Shown here piece after piece: positions 23,533-31,691 of a DNA stretch of 64,000 bases (positions are counted from its first letter, which is position 1; each line of letters starts with the position of its first letter). A program made the position numbers and the translations under genes. Source of the stretch: CADEFQ01 sp050185195 (GTDB lineage: Bacteria; Pseudomonadota; Gammaproteobacteria; Steroidobacterales; Steroidobacteraceae); contig JBFWZQ010000008.1 in NCBI GenBank assembly GCA_050185195.1, positions 69,916 to 133,915 of the forward strand, written 5' to 3'. Below the pieces are notes generated by a model. That model saw only the letters and a list, made by a program, of their open reading frames with translations, ran no database searches and was not told the origin of the DNA.

Positions 23533-25639
23533 TCACTGCGGCGGGAACGGGGCGATGGCGTACCCGGGAGGCTCGGCGCCGAGCAGGTTGCGCACGAAGA
23601 AGTCCCACTGGCGCCTCAGGAAGTAGGGCGATTCATCGAGGAAGTGCCCGGCGCCCGGTACGATCAGCAAGTCGAAATCCTTAGTTGGCGTCAATGAGGG
23701 CATCGACGAGTTGCAGCGTGGCCATCGGGTTGACGTTTTCATCGAGCTCGCCGTGGGCAAGCATCAATTTGCCCTGCAACTTGCCCGCCCAGGTGAGGTT
23801 CGATTCCCGGTCGTACTGCGGGCCGATCGGGAAGCCCATCCAGATCTCGTTCCACCAGGCCTTGTCGGAGCGGTGGTCGTGGTTGCCCGACGCCGCGACC
23901 CCGACCTTGTAGAAATCCGGCTTGTGAAACATGGCGGCCTCGTGGTCGTCGAGCCCGACGCTGCCCAGGCGCTCGTAGGCAGGCTCGATGAATGCGCGCG
24001 ATCGCCCCGCCGTACCGCGTCCGTCGACGAGAACGACGACAAAGCCGAGTTGCGCAAGCGCATTGGCCGTGCGGCCCGTCAGCGCACGTTCAAAGGACTT
24101 GGGCGCCATCGTGTAATGGGGCCCGGTATAGATGTTGTCGATCACCGGGTACCTGCGCGCCGGATCGAGCCTGGCCGGGCGATAGATGTTCGCCGTGGCG
24201 AGCTCGCGCAGCACTCGTCCGCTCCGCGCGTCGCGCAGCACCGTGCGCGTCGGCAGGTCGGCACGGGACAGGTTGTCGATGAAATGCCTGCCGTCCGGCG
24301 CCAACGAAACGTCGTGATCCACGGGTTCCGTCGTGAGCGCGCGCATCGGCCCGCCGTTGCGATCCACGCTGTACAGGCGGCGCAGGTAGGGCTCCGGTCC
24401 GTCGCGCCCGGTGCCGACGAAGAAGACCGTTCCGCGCTTGCGGTCCACGTGTTTCACGGACAGCGTGGACCACGCGCCGTCCACCAGCACGCGCGCCAGC
24501 TTGCCGCTCGTGGCATCCACCAATTGCAGTTGCGGCCGGTCGTCCCTTTCGGCGATCCACAGGTACTGGTTCCATCCGTCGACCAGTTGCCACTTGTCCC
24601 ATTGCAGGGCCACGAACGTGCTCGAACGTTCGCGCAGTGCCACGCGCGTCCTGCCGTCCAGCGCACTGCCTTCGATCACCGACACCGATTTGCGGCCGCG
24701 ATCCGTCGTCTCGAACAGCACGTGCAGGTTGTCATCGCGCCACTGCAACCCGAGCCCGCCGTAGTAGAGGACGGGCACCGGTTCGTGCGCGAGATCGACC
24801 CGGCGCCCGGAAGGCACTTCGAACGTCATCGCCCGCGCCTGCGGCACGCGCTCATCCCCGGCGAGCGGGTAGTAGTAGTCGAGTGTGCGTGGCCGCTTGC
24901 CTTCGGGGGGCGTGGATTGCACGAGCGTCAGCTTGCCGGAGCCCGAGGCGTCGATGCGATAAGTGGCCAGCCGCCTGGAGTCGCTCGACCAGACGACGTC
25001 CGCGGGGCCATCCGGAAAATAGGGGCGATTCAGGCGCAGTGCGGCGGCGTCGGGAACCGGGCGAGCATAGAAGCTCTCCGGGGTGCCGTCGGCGGTCAAT
25101 GCGATTTCACGGCCGTCGGCCCGGGATTTCAGGAAGAGATTCCCACCGCGAACCCGTGCGTCCCATTGCCCGTCGGGAGAGCGCGCGGCATCGTCCTCGT
25201 TGCCGGCATCGATGACGATTGCGCTGCCGTCCCGCGGGATTCGCCAGAGCTGGCCGCAGGCCCGCGCGATGGAGTCTCCATTGCCCGCAAGGCGCTCGAG
25301 TGTCAGCGGCAATCGCTCCGGATCGACCCGGTCGGGGCACGCCGCCGCGAGCGCTCTCGCCACCTCTGCACGGTCGAACAGCGGGCTCCGCTGGCCGCTG
25401 GATATCTGTAGCCGGTAAAACTCGCGCCGGCCTTCGCTCGCGCGCATGTAAGCGAAGAAGTCGCCGGATTCAGACCAGATGGGCCGCATGGCCAGGTCGC
25501 TCGAATGGAGGGGGACGTTCTGCGGGAGTAGGGCCTCCGCGCGTGCATAGGCTTCCCGCAGGTCGTCCGCCAGGACGGTGCAGGTTGCGGATATCGCGAG
25601 GTACGCCAGGAAAGATGCGGCAGTGCGGGAGTGGTGCAT
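23533..25639 (-). pseudogene. S9 (dipeptidyl peptidase IV-like) serine peptidase, disrupted
   Basis: Exported prolyl-oligopeptidase family protein: signal peptide, an eight-bladed propeller region (about 30-480) and an alpha/beta hydrolase end (PARRYPVIDNIYTGPHYTM, VVLVDGRGTAGR). There are two lesions. First, GLDDHEAAMFHKPDFYKVG runs straight from the helix before the nucleophile to the strand after it, so about 30-40 residues including the G-x-S-x-G elbow are missing (near 23932-23943) without loss of frame. Second, an extra base near 23683 makes a stop after LVDALIDAN; the following frame continues KDFDLLIVPGAGHFLDE with the catalytic His and ends at 23533. The gene should not give an active peptidase. 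Sequencing error could explain the second lesion but not easily the first. Confidence 0.75.
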
Positions 25640-28512
25640 GAGGGCCTTCGCTGCGCGGTGGGCATCCTGTCGATCGCGCAGCCAGCGCAGGTCTCCCTGG
25701 CGCAGGAGGGTGCGGACGCAGCAGCCGAAATCAGCGAAGTCGTGGTGACTGGTTCACGCATCGCGCGACCGGAGTTTGCGGTACCGACGCCCACGACGGT
25801 CATCGGCTCGGACCTGATCGACGCGCGCGGCATCACGAACATCATCGACCTGGTCAACGAGTTCCCGCAGATCGGCAACGGCCTCAACAACACGAACACG
25901 AGCTTCAGCTTCGGCAACGTGGGGCTGAACCAGCTGAACCTGCGAAACCTCGGCGTGAATCGCACGCTCGCGCTGATAGATGGCCGCCGCCGCGTCGGCA
26001 CGCCGAATGACGCCAACTTCCTCGCGCTCGATGTCGGCAATATCCCCGCCGCGCTGATCGATCGCGTGGAGATCCAGACCGGCGGATCCGCGGCCGTCTA
26101 TGGCGCCGATGCCGTCGCCGGTGTCGTGAACTTCATCTTCAAGAAGGACTTCGAAGGCATCCAGTTCCAGGGGCAGTACGGCGCGGATGAGCGCGGCGAC
26201 TACAACGACACCAGCTTCAGCGTGACGCTCGGAGGCAATTTCGGGCGCGGCAATGCGGTCCTGAATGTCACGCACCTCGAGAACACCCGCCTGACCATGG
26301 CCGACCGGGGGCTCGATGTGGGCGACTACCTCGTCAGCAACCCCGCCAACAGGGTTCCGCCGACGGCATTCCGGCGCGCATCCGGCTCCGCGACGCGCGC
26401 ACCGTCTTCTTCGGGATACCGACCATCACGACGTACAGCGCGGCACTTGGCGGCTATGCCATCTTCGACCCGGCGATCGACAACTTCCGGGCCTTCAACG
26501 CGAGCAACAGTCCGCGCGGCGTGATCGACGGCTTCGCCTCGCTCGGCCCGGACGGCGGACGCCCACAGGCCTTCGATTCACGTATCGTGCCGCTGCGCCG
26601 CACTTCGGCCTTCGCAAGGCTCGACTATGAGCTGACGGACAGCGTCAGGTTCGTCAACGAGCTGATGTTCACGGACTCGACCGCCATCGATCGCATCGGG
26701 CCGGTCTTCGATGTCTTCTCAGCCTTCGTCACGACCGACAATCCGTTCATGCCGGTGGCGGTTCGCCAGAGCCTGGTGGCGGGCGGGGAGGCGGGCGTCT
26801 CGATTTCACGGGAGCATGACGAATTCGGGCCGCGCGGGTCCGACATCAATCGCAATTTCTGGTCTTTCACGACCGGCTCCGAGGGCGAGATCGCCTCGAA
26901 GTACAGTTGGTCGGTGCACGGCGGTTACGGCAAGACAAACACGCGCAACGCGAGCCTGAACGATCGCCTCGACGCCAACTGGTACAACGCGATCGATGTC
27001 ATTGCCGACCCGGTCACGGGGCAGCCCGCATGTCGCGATGCCGCCGCGCGCGCCCGGGGTTGCGTGCCCGTCGACCTGTTCGGCGTCGGGACGATTTCCG
27101 CCGCGGCGCTCGATTACGTGCGCGTGCGTGAGCACACGAGCGTGACCGACACGACGCAGAAGCTCGCCCAGGCGGTCGTGACGGGTCCGCTGTTCGAGCT
27201 GCCCGCCGGCGACATGAAGTTCGCGGTAGGCGCGGAGTACCGCGAGGACGGGCTCGATTTCCACCCGTCGTTTGTCTGGGAGCAGGCGCTCGGCTTCTTC
27301 GCGAGCCAGTTCTCGCCGGTGGACGCATCGAGCAGCGTGCGGGAGGCGTACGCGGAGCTGCTGGTGCCGATCCTGAAGGACAAGCCCTTTGCGAAGAACC
27401 TCGATGTCGAGGGCGCCTGGCGCTACTCCGACTACGAGCGCGCGGGTGGCGTGGATACCTACAAGCTGGGGCTCACGTGGTCCCCGGTCGCCGACATCCG
27501 CCTGCGTGCCACCAAGTCGGGAACCGTCCGTGCACCGGCGCTGGCCGAGCTGTTCGACCCGGGCAGCCGCGGCGCGCAGGGCCTGTCCGATCCTTGCGAT
27601 CCCTTGCTGCTCGACTCCGGCACCGCCAACCGGCGCGCCAACTGCCTGGCCTTGGGCCTCGACCCGGTCAATTTCGATCCCAATACGCGTCGTGTCACGA
27701 CGCTGGTGTTCACGACCGGCAATCCCGCGCTCGACGTCGAAAAGGCCGACACCTTTACCGCGGGGCTGGTGTTCCAGCCGCGCTGGGTGCCGAACCTGAC
27801 GATCGCGGCGGACTGGTACGACATCGACCTGCGCGGCGGCATCGCGCGGATCGGGGCGCAGCAGACGCTGAACAATTGCGTCGACCTGCCGAGCACCGCG
27901 AACCAGTTCTGCGGCTTTGCGACGCGCGACGCGAACGGCAACATCGCCGAAGTGAGGGACAGCTACGTCAACGCGTCCGGCTTTCGCGTCAAGGGCATTG
28001 ACTTCGATGTGTCGTATGCCGCCAGCCTCAATTCACTGCATTCGGGCGAAGCCGACTGGGGCAGCCTCCGCACGAGGCTGGTGGGCACGCACCAGATCAC
28101 GAATGCGTTCATCGATCGCAATATCGCCACCGGCATTTCCACCACCTTCGACCACGCCGGCGAGTACGACAACCCCGAGTGGCGCGTGCTGCTCGACCTC
28201 GGTTACCGGCGCGGACCCATCGCCGCGAACTGGTACGTCCGCTGGATAGATTCGACCGTGACCAGCAGCAGCGTGGTCGATCCCGCCGAGGACCTCGGGC
28301 CGCTGCACCGCGTGCCGTCGGTGACTTATCACGACGCGTCGTTCTCCTGGCAGACGCCGTGGAGCGTGAGGTTGTCATTCGGCGTGAACAACGTCTTCGA
28401 CGAGGGCCCGCGCAACCACCCGTATACGTCGTCGGGATACCTTGCGCTTGACGATGTGCTGGGGCGGTTCTACTTTGCGCGGGTGACCGCGAACTTCGCG
28501 GGCGCGAACTGA
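25631..28512 (+). pseudogene. TonB-dependent outer membrane receptor, frameshifted
   Basis: Receptor with plug (EVVVTGSRIARPEFAVPTPT; PAALIDRVEIQTGGSAAVYG; GVVNFIF) and a beta-barrel whose end includes VSFSWQ-like strands and LGRFYFARVTANF. The first frame runs to about 26357 and is lost after YLVSNPAN; the next frame resumes with GSADGIPARIRLRDARTV and continues to 28512. One missing G in the GGG at about 26356-26358 explains it. The N-terminus has no convincing signal peptide, and the first codons overlap the divergent S9 gene start, leaving no promoter space. Such receptors import peptides or siderophores; pairing with the S9 peptidase suggests peptides. Confidence 0.75.
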
Positions 28513-28536
28513 CCTCGGTGGCGACAGCGAGCCGAC

Positions 28537-29220
28537 ATGCCGGATCCGCACACGAGAATGGAGCCTTCCGCAGCGCCCGAGCGCCGTTCGCTTTCCACCC
28601 AGGTCGCTGATTCGCTGCGCGAGCTGATCATTTCAAACGCTTTCGTGCAGGGCCAGCAGCTGAAGCAGCACGAGATCGCGAAGCGGCTCGGAGTCAGCCA
28701 CATCCCGGTGCGCGAGGCGTTCCAGCTGCTCGAGTCCGAGGGGCTCGTGACGACGGTGCCGTACAAGGGCGCCGTCGTGACGCGCCTGTCCGCCGCGGAA
28801 ATCGATGAGCTGTTCGATATCCGGATCGTGCTGGAGTCGGAGCTGCTGAAGCGGGCCATAGGCAGCATGCGACCCGACTCCATCGCCCGGGCCCGCGAGA
28901 TTGTCGAAAGGATGGGCTCCGCGCCGCCCCGCGAGTGGGGGCGGCTCAACTGGTTGCTGCATGCGGAGCTGTATCGCTCGGCGAATCGCCCGACCACCCT
29001 CGAGTTCGTCCAGCGTATCCACGACAATCTCGATCGCTACGTGCGCATCCAGCTGGCCATTTCCGACAGGAATCGCCTGCGCGCCCACGAGGAGCACATC
29101 AGCCTGATCGACCTGTGCGAGGCGGGTGACAAGGCCGCTGCGCTGCGCCTGCTGTCGGCGCACATCCGCAGCGTGCGGGATGACCTGCGCCGTTTTCTCG
29201 AGAGGCGCGATTCGCAGTAG
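28537..29220 (+). CDS. GntR-family transcription regulator (FadR subfamily, FCD domain)
   Basis: A 227-residue regulator. The N-terminal winged helix includes LRELIISNAFVQGQQLKQHE and LGVSHIPVREAFQLLESEGL, typical of GntR. The C-terminal all-helical FCD domain begins LSAAEIDELFDIRIVLESEL and has histidines (LLHAELYR, HEEHI) at places where FCD proteins bind a metal and an organic acid. It starts 24 nt after the TonB receptor gene in the same direction and may control that locus; the ligand is unknown. ATG 28558 is an alternative start. Confidence 0.85.
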   Translation: MPDPHTRMEPSAAPERRSLSTQVADSLRELIISNAFVQGQQLKQHEIAKRLGVSHIPVREAFQLLESEGLVTTVPYKGAVVTRLSAAEIDELFDIRIVLESELLKRAIGSMRPDSIARAREIVERMGSAPPREWGRLNWLLHAELYRSANRPTTLEFVQRIHDNLDRYVRIQLAISDRNRLRAHEEHISLIDLCEAGDKAAALRLLSAHIRSVRDDLRRFLERRDSQ

Positions 29221-29310
29221 CCGCGATCGGAACTTCCGCCGATCATGCGGGCCATTCCGTGTCACGCTATTCAAGCCAAGCCCTCGGGGCAAGACAACGG
29301 GAAGTACTGG

Positions 29311-30867
29311 ATGGGTAGCACGGCAGCAGGCGGGGTTCCACTTTCGATCCGGCGTCGGGCGGCATCGCGCCGGGTGGCGTGCCTCGCCCTGTTCGCGCTC
29401 GCCCATTCTGCGCCCGTACCCGCTGCGCCCTCGTGGTTCAGCGGCACCGGCCTGTCCCAGCCGGCGATCGACCTGCTTGCAGCCATGAACCGGGCCCATG
29501 AGTGGGGGCTGGAACCCGGCGACTACCATGCCGCAAACATCCTGGCGCAGGCACGCACGGCAGATACCCCCGAGCGCCGCGCGCAGGCTGAAGCAGCGCT
29601 CTCGGCGAGCGCGCTGCGGTTCATCTCCCACTTGCACTACGGGCGTGTCGATCCGAAGAAGGTGGGCTTCGACATGCCGGAGCGAACTTCGGCATTCGAT
29701 GCCGGGGCCCTGCTCGAGAAGCTGGCCACGACACGGGACACACGCGGCTTGCTGGCCTCGGCCGAGCCCGCCTTCCAGCACTACCTGTTGCTCAAGGCGC
29801 AGCTGGCGCGGTATCGGGAGCTTGCCTTGCAGCGTGGGCTTGCCGAACTGCCGAAACCCGGCGGCCGTTCGATCGCTGCCGGCGAGGACTATGCGGGTGC
29901 GCCGGCGCTCCGTACGTTGCTCGTCGAGCTCGGCGACCTGTCGCGCGCCCAGCGGGCGCCCGATTCCGATCTCTCGCTCGATCCGCAACTGATCGAGGCA
30001 CTGCGGCGGTTCCAGTTCCGCCACGGCCTGCAGCAGGACGGCGTGCTGGGCCCGCAAAGTTACCAGGCCCTCACCACGCCCATGGCCACCCGGGTGCGGC
30101 AGATCGAGTTGACGCTCGAGCGCTGGCGATGGCTGCCCGCGCGGAAGGCGCCGACGATCATCGTGAACATCCCGCAGTTTCGCCTGTTTGCCTTCCCGTC
30201 GGAGAGCGATCGCGAGGCGCAGATGCTGGCGATGGACGTGATCGTCGGCCAGACCTATCCGGGCTCACGCACGCCCGTATTTGCCGAAGACATGAAGTTC
30301 GTGGTGTTCCATCCCTATTGGGATGTGCCGCGCAGCATCATGTCCCGGGAGATGTTGCCGCGCATTCGCCGTTCGCCGGGCTATCTCGCGACGAGGGACC
30401 TTGAGATCGTGGAGCCGGGCGGCGCCATCACACAGCATCCGACCGAGGAGCAGATCCAGGCGCTGGCCAGCGGGAAGTCACGCTTGCGGCAGCGCCCCGG
30501 TCCGGGAAATGCGCTGGGCCTGGTGAAATTCATGCTGCCGAATCGCTATAACGTCTACCTGCATTCGACGCCGGCCAACGAGCTGTTCAAGGCTTCACGC
30601 CGCGCATTCAGTCACGGCTGCATCCGCGTGAGCGATCCCGTGGCGCTCGCCGAATATGTATTGCGCCAGGCGCCGGGAGACTGGTCACGCGAGAAGATCG
30701 AGGCGGCCATGCATGGCGGGAAGACGCTGCAGGTGAATCTGAGGCAGCCAGTGCAGGTGCTGATCCTATACGGGACGGCAGTCGCCAACGAAGCAGGCCA
30801 GGTTTATTTCTTCGAGGACATCTACGGGAACGATGCGCGGCTGGCGAAAGTGCTGGGGATCCAATAG
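29311..30867 (+). CDS. L,D-transpeptidase (YcbB/LdtD-like)
   Basis: Makes 3-3 crosslinks between meso-diaminopimelate residues of peptidoglycan. The 518-residue periplasmic protein has a signal peptide (after RRRAASRRVACLALFALAHS), a helical substrate domain, a peptidoglycan-binding repeat (LIEALRRFQFRHGLQQDGVL) and a YkuD catalytic domain with FSHGCIRVSDP, the nucleophile being Cys at about 437. The order and length match E. coli LdtD. The ATG at 29311 follows GGGAAG; an earlier in-frame ATG would put 22 residues before the signal peptide. Next to it, convergent, is a MepK-like hydrolase gene. Confidence 0.9.
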   Translation: MGSTAAGGVPLSIRRRAASRRVACLALFALAHSAPVPAAPSWFSGTGLSQPAIDLLAAMNRAHEWGLEPGDYHAANILAQARTADTPERRAQAEAALSASALRFISHLHYGRVDPKKVGFDMPERTSAFDAGALLEKLATTRDTRGLLASAEPAFQHYLLLKAQLARYRELALQRGLAELPKPGGRSIAAGEDYAGAPALRTLLVELGDLSRAQRAPDSDLSLDPQLIEALRRFQFRHGLQQDGVLGPQSYQALTTPMATRVRQIELTLERWRWLPARKAPTIIVNIPQFRLFAFPSESDREAQMLAMDVIVGQTYPGSRTPVFAEDMKFVVFHPYWDVPRSIMSREMLPRIRRSPGYLATRDLEIVEPGGAITQHPTEEQIQALASGKSRLRQRPGPGNALGLVKFMLPNRYNVYLHSTPANELFKASRRAFSHGCIRVSDPVALAEYVLRQAPGDWSREKIEAAMHGGKTLQVNLRQPVQVLILYGTAVANEAGQVYFFEDIYGNDARLAKVLGIQ

Positions 30868-30875
30868 GGCCTGAG

Positions 30876-31436
30876 CTACCAGAATCGCACTCGCCCCGTA
30901 TCGACGTGCACAAAATTGGAATCCGCGTAGTAGCCGACGCCACCGCGCTTGAGCGACAGCGCATGGTCCCGCAACTTCGCCGTCGGGAATCCGCTGATGC
31001 GGATATCCATTGCCTTGCCCTGCATGTGCAGGCTTTGCGTGGCCACACCGTTGGACTTGCGGCGCAGCTGGGAATTGGTGGCGGGCGATCGATATCCGGA
31101 AATCACCTCGAACGTCGCCTCGCGATCGGCCAATACCTGCAAGTTGAAGAGAATGTCGAGCAGGGCGGGATCGATGGCATGGACATCGCCGGTGCGAAAG
31201 TCGCGCAGCAAGTGATTCACCCGGTCCAGGCAGTCGGGCTGATAGCAACCGCCCTGAAAGTACGGCGCAACGAGCCGTTCGCCGGTATGGGTATGAACGA
31301 AGGTCAGGCTGCGCCGCTCAGCGGCGCGGCCAAATGCTGCCGGCGCTGACAGCGCGAGCGTCGCCAGCGCGGAGCTGCGCAGGAAGGTGCGCCTCGACAG
31401 CAGCAAGGCGTGGGGTGAACCGTCTGAATTCGGCAT
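30876..31436 (-). CDS. MepK/YcbK-like peptidoglycan endopeptidase (DUF882, M15 fold)
   Basis: A 186-residue exported protein with a twin-arginine signal (LLSRRTFLRSSALATLALS). The Peptidase M15-like domain contains ISGYRSPATN, SLHMQGKAMDIR (zinc His and Asp) and a final FVHVDTGRVRFW (His). This matches YcbK/MepK, which cleaves 3-3 and 4-3 crosslinks. The start at 31436 has GAGGA upstream. It converges on the L,D-transpeptidase gene with 8 nt between stops; in E. coli the homologues ycbB and ycbK are neighbours too but point the same way. Confidence 0.88.
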   Translation of the reverse strand: MPNSDGSPHALLLSRRTFLRSSALATLALSAPAAFGRAAERRSLTFVHTHTGERLVAPYFQGGCYQPDCLDRVNHLLRDFRTGDVHAIDPALLDILFNLQVLADREATFEVISGYRSPATNSQLRRKSNGVATQSLHMQGKAMDIRISGFPTAKLRDHALSLKRGGVGYYADSNFVHVDTGRVRFW

Positions 31437-31551
31437 GGGTTCCTCGCAGTTCGACCCCGATCCTAACTCAACCGGCAAATGACGGCGGCATTGCAGCTCG
31501 CATTCTTGCGCTGTACACGAGCCTTCAAAACGGGGTCGGGACGAGCCGATC

Positions 31552-31636
31552 TGGTGCCCAGGAGAGGACTCGAACCTCCACGGTGTTACCCGCTAGCACC
31601 TGAAGCTAGTGCGTCTACCAATTTCGCCACCTGGGC
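31552..31636 (-). tRNA. tRNA-Leu (anticodon CAG)
   Basis: The 85-nt gene reads GCCCAGGTGGCGAAATTGG at the 5' end and CTCCTGGGCACCA at the 3' end, giving a full acceptor stem and an encoded CCA. The anticodon stem-loop CTAGC-TTCAGGT-GCTAG shows anticodon CAG, which decodes CUG. A long variable arm (GCGGGTAACACCGT region) marks it as class II. It is the only RNA gene of a standard class found here. A near-consensus promoter precedes it. Confidence 0.97.
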
Positions 31637-31649
31637 AGATGGGCCGCGA

Positions 31650-31678
31650 AATCTACGCATGGACCTCCGCGCTGTCAA
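31650..31678 (-). promoter_or_regulatory. Promoter of tRNA-Leu
   Basis: Minus-strand -35 TTGACA (31678-31673), a 17-nt spacer and -10 TAGATT (31655-31650). Initiation would fall near 31643, 7 nt before the mature tRNA. Its -35 lies next to the rnr -10 on the other strand. Confidence 0.75.
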
Positions 31679-31679
31679 T

Positions 31680-31685
31680 TAGGCT
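31680..31685 (+). promoter_or_regulatory. -10-like hexamer, leaderless start of rnr
   Basis: TAGGCT ends 6 nt before the rnr ATG. It is the weakest of the set (3 of 6 consensus bases) and rnr could have another promoter. Confidence 0.3.
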
Positions 31686-31691
31686 AGGCGG

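Noticed and set aside
31552..31640. tRNA-Leu 3' end as attachment site of an integrated island covering 6.6-31.5 kb
   Set aside because: No integrase or mobility gene was found and no copy of the tRNA 3' end is visible near 6650; the block is better called an accessory insert of unknown origin.
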